This document shows, piece after piece, positions 37,825-48,457 of a stretch of DNA of 64,000 bases (the first letter of the stretch is position 1; each line of letters begins with the position of its first letter). The stretch spans positions 56,798-120,797 of the forward strand of contig JAPOXA010000007.1 in NCBI GenBank assembly GCA_026707325.1, written 5' to 3'. Position numbers and translations under genes: made by a program. The notes under the pieces were generated by a model that was not told the DNA's origin, did not search any database, and saw nothing but the letters and a program-made list of their open reading frames with translations. The DNA comes from Acidobacteriota bacterium. GTDB lineage: Bacteria; Acidobacteriota; Thermoanaerobaculia; Multivoradales; Multivoraceae.

Positions 37825-38391
37825 TCAGGATCCCCCGCCGGCTTCAAGCAGTTCGAGGACAGCCTCCTCGAACTCCGCGTAGAGCATCCGTCCGAGATGA
37901 ACGTTGGTCAGTTCGCCGCCGCGGTCGAAGAACATCGTCGTCGGCAGCGCACCGGGCCACTCCGGATCGAACGACATGACGAAATCGACCGAGTTTTCGC
38001 CAGCCGTCGCCAGGTAGGAAACGAGCCCCGGCGCCCGCTTGGCGAAGAACGGCCGCACCCGGTCCTCGAGCTTCTCCGGATCGTCCATCGAGACGGCGAG
38101 CACCACGAGTCCGCGGTCGGCGTAGCGCTCCTGCAGAAGATCGAGCTCGGGCAGCTCCTGGAGGCAGGGGATGCACCAAGTGGCCCAGTAGTTGACCACG
38201 ACGACCTGGCCGCGGTGGTGTTCGAGCACGGCGCGGAACTGGTCCGCGGTCGCCGGATGGATCGTGTCGGGATCGAGCAGATGATCCACGGCCGCCGCAT
38301 CGTCGGCGAGGACAGGCGGCGCGACGACAAGCAGCCCAACAACCAGAACCGAAGCCGAAACGACAGTCGCGGCCAGTGTCTTGACGGTCAA
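37825..38391 (-). CDS. TlpA-like thioredoxin-family protein, exported
   Basis: signal peptide; VVVNYWATWCIPCLQELPELDLL CxxC. Confidence 0.9.
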   Translation of the reverse strand: MTVKTLAATVVSASVLVVGLLVVAPPVLADDAAAVDHLLDPDTIHPATADQFRAVLEHHRGQVVVVNYWATWCIPCLQELPELDLLQERYADRGLVVLAVSMDDPEKLEDRVRPFFAKRAPGLVSYLATAGENSVDFVMSFDPEWPGALPTTMFFDRGGELTNVHLGRMLYAEFEEAVLELLEAGGGS

Positions 38392-38490
38392 TCCGAAACC
38401 CTCCTGTTCCCGCGACGATCGACTCGAAAGCGCCGGCCGCCGTGTGTTCCGCAGTATAGACCTGCTGCCGCCGCCGGCACTTCCGGATGC

Positions 38491-38516
38491 CAGCGAGGGC
38501 GCCGGCGCACGCAGTG
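38491..38516. repeat. modular repeat, locus f (module C only)
   Basis: CAGCGAGGGCGCCGGCGCACGCAGTG, cf. loci b and e. Confidence 0.65.
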
Positions 38517-38548
38517 CAACGACGCGGGCGCACCCCGTTCCGCGCCGC

Positions 38549-39451
38549 TCAGCCGAGTGCGCGGTAGGTCGCGCCGCTGCACTCGACCCGGCCGGCGCGC
38601 TGGAGACGGTCGAGGTGCAACTGCATGCTCCACCGCTCCGCCTTCGCGATGCCGTCCCCCTCGTCGTGCGGGCGGTAGACGAAGCGGTGGGCGACGATGT
38701 CGTCCATCGTCCGGGGCTCCCGCACGTACTCGAGCAGCCGCCGCTCGCGGTCGGCGATGCGAGCGACGTAGCGGTCCAGACGAGCGAGGAACGCGTCCCG
38801 GTCGGGGAGCAGGCCGATGTGGTGGCCGGTGACGTAGTGCCTGGCCTCGATATCGCGCACCAGTTCGAGCGAACGCTCGAACGCTTCCAGGTCGGACCAG
38901 GCGTCGCCGTAGTACGGGCCGAAACCGGTCAGGTCGATATCGCCCAGGAACAGGACGCCGTCCGGCTCGATCAGCAGAGCGCAGTGGCCGCGGGTATGAC
39001 CGGGCGTGTGGATCACCCGCACCGACACGCCGCCGCCGAGATCGAACAGGTCGCCGTCCCGGAACGGCACGGCGTCGGGCCGGGGCTCGTAGAAGAACGT
39101 CGTCTTCAGGAAGTGGCCGTACTCCTCATGGCGCTCCGGTTCGACGCCGAAGATGCTCAGAAAGCCGTCGAAGTCGAGCAGGCCGGGCAGATCCTCCTCG
39201 TGGACGTACACCGGCGCGTCCCGAAACAGGGGCAGCGCGGCCGTGTGGTCCTCGTGACAGTGGCTGAGCAGGACGAGGTCGACGGCGGGCAGGGCGCTCC
39301 GGCCGCGGGCGCGGACCCCGAGCGACGGATCGACGAGCATCGTCGACTCGGCACCCTCGATCAGCAGGGCGTTGTTGTCGGGGTACTTCCCGCCGCCGGC
39401 GCCGAACAGAATGGTCGCGGCGCCGATGCGGCGGTCTTCGAGTTCGGTCAC
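38549..39451 (-). CDS. MBL-fold metallo-hydrolase
   Basis: LLSHCHEDHTAALP (HxHxDH-type), VRVIHTPGHTRGHCALLI. Confidence 0.88.
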   Translation of the reverse strand: MTELEDRRIGAATILFGAGGGKYPDNNALLIEGAESTMLVDPSLGVRARGRSALPAVDLVLLSHCHEDHTAALPLFRDAPVYVHEEDLPGLLDFDGFLSIFGVEPERHEEYGHFLKTTFFYEPRPDAVPFRDGDLFDLGGGVSVRVIHTPGHTRGHCALLIEPDGVLFLGDIDLTGFGPYYGDAWSDLEAFERSLELVRDIEARHYVTGHHIGLLPDRDAFLARLDRYVARIADRERRLLEYVREPRTMDDIVAHRFVYRPHDEGDGIAKAERWSMQLHLDRLQRAGRVECSGATYRALG

Positions 39452-39452
39452 C

Positions 39453-40823
39453 TCAGCCGGCCGACGCCTCGGCGCCCGTCACCCGGGGAACCTGCCAGCC
39501 GTTGTGGTACTCGGCCAGGAGCATCGCGTTCGCCTCGTCGTCGCCTTTGAAGCGGCCGGCCTCCTGATCCCAGTAGACCCGCCGGCCGGTGCGGAAGGCG
39601 ATGTTGCCGAGGTGCGCGTTCACGGCGACGAGAGCGCCGACGTCCGCGTTGCAGCGCGGCTGTTCCCGGGTCTTCATGCACTCGATGAAGTCCTCGGTGT
39701 GCTGGGCCAGGCCCCGCTGGCTCCGCGACGCCGTCCGGTCCGGAATGGCGGGCGTCTTGTAGAACCTCCTGCCGTTCTCGCGGCCGACTTCGGGAAGCAC
39801 CTCCCAGCCGCTACGGTCGATCACCAGGGTGCCCTTGTTGCCGACGAAGGACACGCCGTGCCCGCGCTGGTGCGGACCGAGCGCGATCCCCAGGGCGTGC
39901 TCCCAGATCATCGTGAAGTCGTCGAACTCGTAGACCGCCTGCTGGGTGTCCGGGGTTTCGATCGGGGCGTCCGGATAGCCGAACGGTCCGCCCAGCGACA
40001 TGACGGACTTCGGCGCGGTCGCCTTCATGCCCATCAGCACCATGTCGATCAGGTGAACGCCCCAGTCCGTCATCAGGCCGCCCGCGTAGTCCCAGTACCA
40101 GCGGAAGTTCCAGTGGAAGCGGTTCTCGTTGAAGGGCCGCTTCGGCGCCGGGCCGAGCCACATGTCGTAGTCGACGCCCTTGGGCGGCTTCGAGTCCGGC
40201 ACGTGCACCGGCGCGTCCCATCCCATGTAGGCCCAGGCCTTGGCGGTGCGGACCTGCCCGAGTTCGCCGGACCAGAGGTACTCCATCGCGTCCTGCCAGT
40301 GCTTGCCCGAGCGCTGCCACTGACCGACCTGGACCACCCGGCCGTAGGCCCTGGCGGCCTGCTGCATGATGCGGACCTCCTCGATCGAGTTCGCCATCGG
40401 CTTCTCGACGTAGACGTCCTTCCCCGCCTCGCAGGCGTCCACCATGATCTTGCAGTGCCAGTGGTCCGGGGTGGCGATGATCACCGCGTCGAGCTCGTCG
40501 TCCTCGAGCAGCTTGCGGTAGTCGGTGTAGGCGTCCGGCTTGCTGTCGGTCAGCTCGGTGAAGCCCTCGACCGCGCGGTCGAGGACGTTCCGGTCCACGT
40601 CGCAGAGCGCCGCGCACTCGACGCCGTCGATGTCGAGCATCGAGCCCATGTTGCTCGAACCCATGCCCCTCACGCCGATCGCGCCGACCCGGATGCGGTC
40701 GCTCGGGGCCACCGCCTTCCGGCGCGCCGGTGCCGCCAGCGCCGCGCCCGCCGTACCGAACCCGGCAGCGGCCGCGCCGAGACCGCCCATGCCATGAAGA
40801 AAGGAACGCCTGGTCGTCGTCAT
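39453..40823 (-). CDS. Gfo/Idh/MocA family oxidoreductase with TAT signal
   Basis: TTTRRSFLHGMGGLGAAAAGFG Tat motif; IRVGAIGVRGMGSSNM Rossmann; VEKPMANSIEE. Confidence 0.93.
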   Translation of the reverse strand: MTTTRRSFLHGMGGLGAAAAGFGTAGAALAAPARRKAVAPSDRIRVGAIGVRGMGSSNMGSMLDIDGVECAALCDVDRNVLDRAVEGFTELTDSKPDAYTDYRKLLEDDELDAVIIATPDHWHCKIMVDACEAGKDVYVEKPMANSIEEVRIMQQAARAYGRVVQVGQWQRSGKHWQDAMEYLWSGELGQVRTAKAWAYMGWDAPVHVPDSKPPKGVDYDMWLGPAPKRPFNENRFHWNFRWYWDYAGGLMTDWGVHLIDMVLMGMKATAPKSVMSLGGPFGYPDAPIETPDTQQAVYEFDDFTMIWEHALGIALGPHQRGHGVSFVGNKGTLVIDRSGWEVLPEVGRENGRRFYKTPAIPDRTASRSQRGLAQHTEDFIECMKTREQPRCNADVGALVAVNAHLGNIAFRTGRRVYWDQEAGRFKGDDEANAMLLAEYHNGWQVPRVTGAEASAG

Positions 40824-40877
40824 CGTCTCGCTCCCCGCTGGAAATCCCCAGTGACCCTGATGCCTGTACACTGCGCC

Positions 40878-42134
40878 ATGCAGACCGCGCATGATACCGA
40901 CTTGAACGCACCGCTCTCCCGCGCCGATCTCATCGGCAGGCTTCCGAAGACCGACCTTCACGTTCACCTCGACGGTTCGCTCCGGCTCGACACCCTGATC
41001 GAGCTGGCGCGCGACGCCAGGCTCGAACTTCCTTCGCAGACACCGGAGGGTCTGCTGGAACTCGTCTTCAAGGAGCGCTACGACGACCTTGAGGACTACC
41101 TCCGCACGTTCTCCTACACCGCGCCGGCTTTGTGCACCGCCGAGGCTCTGGAACGGGCCGCCTACGAGCTTGGCGCCGACAACCTGGCCGAGAACGTCTG
41201 CTACGTGGAGGTGCGCCTGGCGCCGCAGCTCCACACCGGGCCCGATCTCGACATCGCCGGCGTGCTGGCCGCGGTCGACCGTGGGCTCGCCCGCGTCCAG
41301 CGCGAGCACGAAGCGACCGAAAGCGTACGGAGCGGCGGCGAGCCGCCCTTCCGCTACGGGATCATCGCCTGCGCCCTGCGCATGTTCGGCCCCGGCCACA
41401 GCCCCTACTACCGGGGGCTCTTCACGGCGCTCCACGGCTGGACCAGACCGGAGATCCATGCCGCCGCCTCGCTTTCGCTGGCCCGCTCGGTCGTCGAGGC
41501 GCGTGACCGGCTCGGACTGCCCGTCGTCGCCTTCGACCTCGCCGGCGCCGAGGCGGGCAACCCGGCCGCCGTGCACCGCGACGCCTTCCTGTACGCGCAG
41601 CAGCACTTCCTGAAGAAGACGATCCACGCCGGCGAGGCCTACGGGCCGGAGAGCATCTTCCAGGCCATCACCCTGCTCCAGGCCGACCGCATCGGCCACG
41701 GCACCCATCTCTACGCCGCCGACCGGCTCCGCCGCGACAATCCGGACTCGGCGGCGGCCAGGGACCCGGAGCGCTACATCCGCAACCTGGCCCAGTACAT
41801 CAGCGACCGGCGGATCACCCTCGAGGTCTGCATCACGTCGAACCTGCAGAGCATCCAGCGCCTCGAGAGATTCTCGGACCACCCCTTCGGCCGGATGATC
41901 GAGGATCGGCTCTCGGTCACCCTGTGCACCGACAACCGCCTGATGTCCCGCACCACCGTGACCAGGGAGATCGCCCTGGCCTGCGAGGCCTTCGACCTGT
42001 CGCTCGATGACCTGCGCAACGTGATCATCTACGGCTTCAAGCGCAGCTTCTACCCCGGCAGCTACATCGAGAAGCGGGCCTACGTGCGGCGGGTGATCGA
42101 CTACTACGACGAGGTGGTCGCGGCGGAGACCTAA
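40878..42134 (+). CDS. adenosine deaminase family protein
   Basis: KTDLHVHLDGSLRLDTLIELA, TIHAGEAYG, RIGHGTHLY, LCTDNRLMSRTTVTREI. Confidence 0.9.
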   Translation: MQTAHDTDLNAPLSRADLIGRLPKTDLHVHLDGSLRLDTLIELARDARLELPSQTPEGLLELVFKERYDDLEDYLRTFSYTAPALCTAEALERAAYELGADNLAENVCYVEVRLAPQLHTGPDLDIAGVLAAVDRGLARVQREHEATESVRSGGEPPFRYGIIACALRMFGPGHSPYYRGLFTALHGWTRPEIHAAASLSLARSVVEARDRLGLPVVAFDLAGAEAGNPAAVHRDAFLYAQQHFLKKTIHAGEAYGPESIFQAITLLQADRIGHGTHLYAADRLRRDNPDSAAARDPERYIRNLAQYISDRRITLEVCITSNLQSIQRLERFSDHPFGRMIEDRLSVTLCTDNRLMSRTTVTREIALACEAFDLSLDDLRNVIIYGFKRSFYPGSYIEKRAYVRRVIDYYDEVVAAET

Positions 42135-42415
42135 CCCGCCGCGGCCAACCGCGCCTGGCGCTGCCGCCAACGCTCACGCGCCTTCTCCGCTTCGGCCTCA
42201 CGGTTGCGCGGCGGCGCAGTCGTCGTCAGCTCCCGGAGCAGCCGGGCAGTCGCGTCGGCGACGGCGTCCACCGCCTGCTCGAAGGCGGCCTCGTTGGCGC
42301 GCGACGGCTTCGTCGAACCGCTGACCTTGCGCACGTACTGGAGCGCTGCTGCGCGCACTTCCTCTTCGCTCGCGGGCGGCTCGAAGTTATAGAGGACGCG
42401 GATGTTCCTGCACAT
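42131..42415 (-). CDS. DUF2277 family protein
   Basis: MCRNIRVLYNFEPPASEEEVRAAALQYVRKVSGSTKPSRANEAAFEQAV. Confidence 0.85.
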   Translation of the reverse strand: MCRNIRVLYNFEPPASEEEVRAAALQYVRKVSGSTKPSRANEAAFEQAVDAVADATARLLRELTTTAPPRNREAEAEKARERWRQRQARLAAAG

Positions 42416-42426
42416 GGCGGTCTCCT

Positions 42427-43059
42427 TCAGCGGGCGGCGTCGCTCGCGTTCGCGTACGTGGGCCAGTCCGGTTCGTACTCGGTGCTCTGGTCGCCCCAGG
42501 CGGTCCAGCGTTCCGAGTGGCGGCCGCGGGCGAAGAGCTCGAGGTACGGGCCCGGGCTGCACGCTTCGATGATGTCGTAGAGCTCGTCCGGCTTGCGGGA
42601 GTGCTCCCGCTTGCGGGTACGGATGATGTTGACCTGCCGGCGGCCGGGGGCGAGGGTGCGCAGCTTGCCGCGGACGCCGAAGAGCACGAGTTCCGTCGTG
42701 TTGCGGAAGTAGAAGCCGACGCCGCGGCCGTCGGGGCCGCCGTCCTTGCGCACCTTGTGCCAGACCAGGTTCGTCTTGTAGGTGAAACCCCAGCGCTTCA
42801 TGACGTCGAGGCCTTCCTGGAGAAGGGCGTTGGGCACCCAGAGATAGAGGTGAGCCGCTTCGGCGCAGGCGGGGGCCACCGGGATCGCGGCGATCTCGGC
42901 CCGCGAGAGGGTCGCGTAGCGGCTGAGGCGATGGTGTTCGGGAGCCACCTTGCCCGTGCGGTTCGTGAACTGCCAGGGCGGATCGGCGAGGACGGTGCCG
43001 AAGGCGCTGTTGGCGTGGGCGCGTTCGAAGTCGGCGGCGGCCGTCAGGCGGGGCGGCAT
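42427..43059 (-). CDS. MT-A70 family adenine methyltransferase
   Basis: VLADPPWQFTNRTGKVAPEHHRLSRYATLSRAEIAAIPV DPPW motif, KTNLVWHKVRKDG, HSRKPDELYDIIEACSPGPYLELFARG. Confidence 0.92.
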   Translation of the reverse strand: MPPRLTAAADFERAHANSAFGTVLADPPWQFTNRTGKVAPEHHRLSRYATLSRAEIAAIPVAPACAEAAHLYLWVPNALLQEGLDVMKRWGFTYKTNLVWHKVRKDGGPDGRGVGFYFRNTTELVLFGVRGKLRTLAPGRRQVNIIRTRKREHSRKPDELYDIIEACSPGPYLELFARGRHSERWTAWGDQSTEYEPDWPTYANASDAAR

Positions 43060-43063
43060 GGCG

Positions 43064-44809
43064 TCATCGTAGCGCCGTGTACCGCATGAGGAGCCAGGTG
43101 TCCGGGTCGATGCGGAGCCGCTCAGGTCGGGCTGGGACGAGCAGCGAGGTGGCCGCTCGCTCGCCTTCGACGTCGACGCGGCCGCGGACGGTGCGGCCGT
43201 CGTCGAGCACGGCTTCCACGTCCAGCGGCAGGCGGTAGATCGTCGGACCGAGCTGCGCCACCGCCAGTTCGACAGTCGATGTCGCTTCGTCGAACCGCCA
43301 TACGATCTCGAGCTCCGGCACGCCGGGCCGGCGCAGCCATTGATCGAAGAACCACGCCAGCCGCCGTCCCGAAACCTCCTCCATCACCGCGGCGAAGTCC
43401 GCGGTCGAGGCGTTCCGGTCGCGGAAGCGCTCGTAGTACGTCCGCATCCCCTTCCAGAACGTGCCGTCGCCGACCTCGCCCCGGAGCATGTGCAGCACCC
43501 AGGCCGCCTTCTGGTACACGTTCGGGCTGAGCAGGCGCCGCGGGTCGGGCACGGACTCCGGCACGATGACCGAGTCCGGCGCCTCTGCCACGTACGCGAG
43601 CACCCGCTCCCGGGCCGCGTCCATCTGGCCCATGAAGCGCCCGCGACCGTACGTCCAGTCGAGGTAGCAGGCGGTCAGGTAGGTCGCTAGGCCCTCGCTG
43701 AGCCACACATGGGGCCAGTCGGTCTCGGTCACGGAGTCGCCGAACCACTGGTGGGCGATCTCGTGCGCGATCAGGGTCTCGATCCCGCTTCGACTATGGA
43801 TCGCGTCCTCGTCGTAGAACACGTTGCCGGCGTTCTCCAGGCCGCCCCAGCGGGTCGTCGTCTGCACGTTGGCGAGCTTGGCGTACGGGTAGTCCCCGAG
43901 CCGTCGCTCGAAGCTCCCCAGGACGCGCGGCCCCGGAGCGAACGCCCGCAGGCCGACTTCACGATCCTGGGGGTAGACCCAGATCTCCACGGGCACATCG
44001 TTGACCTCGGCCTGCCGGTGCCGGGCGAAACGCGCGACGCCGACCGCCATCACCTTGGTGGCGATCGGGGCCCGACTGCGCCACTCGGTGCGCCGCATGC
44101 CTTCGCCCAGGTCGACCGCCTCGACGAAGGCGCCGGTGGCCACGACCTGATAGTGCGCCGGCGCCGTGACAACGAAGGCAACGGTCGCCTTGTCCGACGG
44201 ATGATCGACCACCGGCAGCCAGTGGTGAGCCCGATCCGGCCAGTTGTCGGCGAAGAAGGTCCGCTCGCCGTGGCGGTTCGTGCCGATCGTGAAGCCGTCG
44301 GCGGGAACGCCGCGATAGCGGATCTCGATGCGGCGCTGTTCGCCGGCAGCAGCCTCGCGGTCCAGCGTCACGAGGAGCCGGTCGTCCTGCTGCCGGAACC
44401 TGAGAGCCGTTCCGGACGCCGGCCCCGTGGATGAATCGGCCAGCGTCGCCGAGGAGACCACCATGCCGCCGGCCGGGCGGCCGTCGCCGGCCTTCCCGCC
44501 GGCTTCCAGACCGCTGTCCGCGGCCGGGTCGTCGAGATCGAACTCGACCTCGCCGACAGGGCGAAGAAGGCGAAAGACGATCGTTGCGAGGCCCTCGATC
44601 TCGTCCGTCCGGTCCGAGAGGTCGAGTTCGAAGCGGTAGTCGAGAACGTCGATTGACGCTCCGGGCCGCTGCGCTTGGGTGGGCGCAGACAAGGCCGCGG
44701 TCGCCGCCGCGGACAAGGCGGCGGCGACCGTTAGCGGCAGAATTGTCGCCGCTTCGCGGCGCGCGTTCCCGGCCGCCTTCGGCGGCAGCGGGTCAGAAGA
44801 CCCGCGCAC
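43064..44809 (-). CDS. M1 family aminopeptidase, exported
   Basis: LIAHEIAHQWFGDSVTETDWPHVWLSEGLATYL HExxH-E zinc motif; start uncertain, inferred GTG at 44809 lies in the repeat region. Confidence 0.85.
   Translation of the reverse strand: MRGSSDPLPPKAAGNARREAATILPLTVAAALSAAATAALSAPTQAQRPGASIDVLDYRFELDLSDRTDEIEGLATIVFRLLRPVGEVEFDLDDPAADSGLEAGGKAGDGRPAGGMVVSSATLADSSTGPASGTALRFRQQDDRLLVTLDREAAAGEQRRIEIRYRGVPADGFTIGTNRHGERTFFADNWPDRAHHWLPVVDHPSDKATVAFVVTAPAHYQVVATGAFVEAVDLGEGMRRTEWRSRAPIATKVMAVGVARFARHRQAEVNDVPVEIWVYPQDREVGLRAFAPGPRVLGSFERRLGDYPYAKLANVQTTTRWGGLENAGNVFYDEDAIHSRSGIETLIAHEIAHQWFGDSVTETDWPHVWLSEGLATYLTACYLDWTYGRGRFMGQMDAARERVLAYVAEAPDSVIVPESVPDPRRLLSPNVYQKAAWVLHMLRGEVGDGTFWKGMRTYYERFRDRNASTADFAAVMEEVSGRRLAWFFDQWLRRPGVPELEIVWRFDEATSTVELAVAQLGPTIYRLPLDVEAVLDDGRTVRGRVDVEGERAATSLLVPARPERLRIDPDTWLLMRYTALR
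44747..44805. repeat. modular hairpin repeat, locus c (modules A, A', B)
   Basis: CGCCGCTTCGCGGCG 44747..44761; GCCGCCTTCGGCGGC 44772..44786; GCGGGTCAGAAGACCCGC 44788..44805. Confidence 0.85.
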
Positions 44810-44825
44810 CCTGCCGGCGTCAGTC

Positions 44826-45437
44826 TCAGTCGTTGAGGAACTTGTAGACGAGCGCCGCCACCGCGCCGCCGACCAGCGGACCCACGCCGTAGAGCGCCAG
44901 AGTGTTGGCGTCGAAGCCACCGCCCGTGATCGCCTCCATGACCTGAGGACCGAGACCAACTGCGGGATTGAATGCACCACCGGATACACCAGCGCCCGTG
45001 TACAGGGCAGCCGAGAGTGTAAAGCCGATCGCCAGGCCGCCGACCGGGTTGCCGGCCGATCGCGAGGACATCATGTTCAGGACGACGGTCACGAGAGCGA
45101 AGGCGAGCAGCGCCTCGGCCACGACGCCGTGCATGAGCGGATGCTCGGTCGGCATCGGCGCCGTGCTGCCGCCCATCAGGTAGCTGTGGACGAGCCAACC
45201 AAGGCAGGCGCCGACGAGCTGGGCCACCATGTACTGGACCATGTCGGCCACGCCGAGCTTGCCGCGCATCCATGCGGCCAGGCTCACTGCCGGGTTGAAG
45301 TGTCCGCCGGACAGGTGTCCGCCGCTGTAGACCATCACCGCCAACATCAGACCGACGGCGATGGGGTTGTTCCCGCTGAAGGCCACGGCCATCATCAAGA
45401 ACAGCGTGCCGATGCACTCCATGAGCAGCTTGCGCAT
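44826..45437 (-). CDS. MIP/aquaporin family channel
   Basis: two NPA motifs HFNPAVSLAAWMRG and FNPAVGLGPQ; six TM. Confidence 0.93.
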   Translation of the reverse strand: MRKLLMECIGTLFLMMAVAFSGNNPIAVGLMLAVMVYSGGHLSGGHFNPAVSLAAWMRGKLGVADMVQYMVAQLVGACLGWLVHSYLMGGSTAPMPTEHPLMHGVVAEALLAFALVTVVLNMMSSRSAGNPVGGLAIGFTLSAALYTGAGVSGGAFNPAVGLGPQVMEAITGGGFDANTLALYGVGPLVGGAVAALVYKFLND

Positions 45438-45568
45438 GTGCCTTTCCTCCCTTGGTTTCTGCTTCTGCCTCTTCCTCCTTGTTTACGCTCAGCCGGAGAC
45501 CAAGCGGCGGCGTTTCCCTAACGATGTTAGCCTCCGGTCATCGTCGCCGGACCATGGAATTTTCCTGA

Positions 45569-46705
<1,137 letters not shown>

Positions 46706-46735
46706 CAGCGCAGGGAACTGGCCGCCGCTGGGTGC

Positions 46736-46769
46736 GCGGGTCTTCTGACCCGCTGCCGCCGAAGGCGGC
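46736..46769. repeat. modular hairpin repeat, locus d (inverted orientation, modules B, A')
   Basis: GCGGGTCTTCTGACCCGC 46736..46753; GCCGCCGAAGGCGGC 46755..46769; reverse complement matches locus c over about 41 nt. Confidence 0.85.
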
Positions 46770-46829
46770 CAGAGACACGCGCCGGCCACCAGGCCGGCTC
46801 CGTTTGGCGCGGCGGCCCCTGCCTCGGCC

Positions 46830-47354
46830 TCAGTCCTGGGCGATCGGGTTCAGGACCATCGTCATCTGACGGCCCTCCAGCCCGGAGCGGGTCTCCACCT
46901 CGCCGACGCCCTCGATCGCGTCGCTCACCTTGTCCAGGATGGCGATGCCGAGTTCGGGCCTGCGGAGCTGCCGGTAGCGGAAGAAGATCGTCACCTTGAC
47001 CTTCTTGCCCTCGCGGAGGAAGCGGAGCGCGCGGTCGGTCTTGATCTGGTAGTCGTGCGGGTCGATCGTCGGCCGGTACTTGACCTCCTTCAGATCGATC
47101 GTCGCCGCCTTCTTCCGCGACTCGCGCTTCTTCTTGTCGCGCTCGAACTTGACCTTGCCCCAGTCCATGACCCGAACCACGGGCGGGTCCGCGTTGGGAC
47201 CGACCTCGACGAGATCGAGCCGAGCGTCCTGGGCCCTCCTCTTCGCGTCCTCCAGGGGAACGACGCCCACCTGGGCGCCGTTCTGATCGATGAGCCGTAC
47301 CGGGGTCTTCCGGATCCGGTGGTTGATGCGCGGCTCGTTTGATGGGCGTGCGAT
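46830..47354 (-). CDS. infC: translation initiation factor IF-3, apparent ATC start
   Basis: hand extension upstream of the track ORF: IARPSNEPRINHRIRKTPVRLIDQNGAQVGVVPLEDAKRRAQ...; perfect AGGAGG (47362..47367) 7 nt before ATC. Confidence 0.9.
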   Translation of the reverse strand: MARPSNEPRINHRIRKTPVRLIDQNGAQVGVVPLEDAKRRAQDARLDLVEVGPNADPPVVRVMDWGKVKFERDKKKRESRKKAATIDLKEVKYRPTIDPHDYQIKTDRALRFLREGKKVKVTIFFRYRQLRRPELGIAILDKVSDAIEGVGEVETRSGLEGRQMTMVLNPIAQD

Positions 47355-47515
47355 CTCGAGGCCTCCTGTACTGCTTCCTACCGGCGCGGGCCGGAACGGA
47401 CGGCTACCTTAGCCGCTTCCCGTCCGCGAGTGTGTGCGGATCCAGTCTGTTGAACGGGCACGGCCGCGGCCGCAACGCGGCCCTCGCGACCCGTCCTCAC
47501 GAACGGGTACTCACG

Positions 47516-48418
47516 TCAACCGGCCACGGCCCGTTTCGCCGGGGCGCTGGCGGCCCGTCGAACCCGCTTCTTCTTCGTCGCCTTGCGCTGTGTCGCCTTC
47601 TTGGCCGGCTTGGACTCGGCGGTTGCATCCACCTCCGCCTCGCCGTTCTTCGACAGGCTCGCCTTCAACGCCTCCATCAGGTCGATGATCTGCGCCTGCG
47701 GCGCCTCCGTCTCGTCGTCCGCGAGTTCGCGGCCGTCGATCTTGCTCTGGATGGCGTCCCAGAGCCGCTTGCGCACCTCGTCCGTGTACTGGTCCGGCTT
47801 GAAGTCATCCGACGCGATCTGCTCGATCAACTGCACGGCGAGTTCCACTTCGCCCGGCTTGAGTTCCGCCTCCTCGCCGAGCGGCACCTCGTCGAACGAC
47901 TTCAGCTCGTCTTCGTACTTCAACTGCTGCATCAGGAGACCGGAACCGTAGGGACGCAGCATGACCAGGTACTGCTTGCCGCGGGCCGCGTGCTTGGCCA
48001 GCGCCGAACGGCCCGTCTTGCGCATCGCCTCGCTGAGGAGGCGATAGGCGCGTTCGCCGCCCTTCTCCGGGCCGAGGTAGTACGACTTCTCGAAGTAGAT
48101 CGGTTCGACCTCCGTGAGCGGCACGAACTCGGTGATCTCGATCGCCGGCGACGCCTTCTCCTGGAGTTCCTTGATCTCCTCGTCGCTGAAGGTGACGTAC
48201 TGGCCCTTGCCGAACTCGTAGCCCTTGATCGTCTCCTTGCGCTCGACAACGTCGCCGGTGCGAGGGTTGATCAACTGCTGCTTGACCCGCGAGTTGTCGC
48301 TCGGGTCGAGCATGTTGAAGCGCACCGTGCCGGAGGTCTCCGACGTGGAGTACAGGCGGACCGGAATCGAGACCAGGCCGAAGGAGACGGTGCCACCGCC
48401 AACCGTACGAGCAGGCAT
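47516..48418 (-). CDS. ku: non-homologous end joining protein Ku
   Basis: GGGTVSFGLVSIPVRLYSTSE, GRSALAKHAARGKQYLVMLRPYGSGLLMQQL; basic C-terminal tail. Confidence 0.96.
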   Translation of the reverse strand: MPARTVGGGTVSFGLVSIPVRLYSTSETSGTVRFNMLDPSDNSRVKQQLINPRTGDVVERKETIKGYEFGKGQYVTFSDEEIKELQEKASPAIEITEFVPLTEVEPIYFEKSYYLGPEKGGERAYRLLSEAMRKTGRSALAKHAARGKQYLVMLRPYGSGLLMQQLKYEDELKSFDEVPLGEEAELKPGEVELAVQLIEQIASDDFKPDQYTDEVRKRLWDAIQSKIDGRELADDETEAPQAQIIDLMEALKASLSKNGEAEVDATAESKPAKKATQRKATKKKRVRRAASAPAKRAVAG

Positions 48419-48457
48419 AGATGGCGGATTCTAGCACCGGAAGCCATTTCGCGGGGC

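Noticed and set aside
39453-42170. 905-codon ORF merging the Gfo/Idh/MocA gene with upstream sequence
   Set aside because: The upstream half is antisense to the adenosine deaminase; the Tat signal at 40823 marks the true start.
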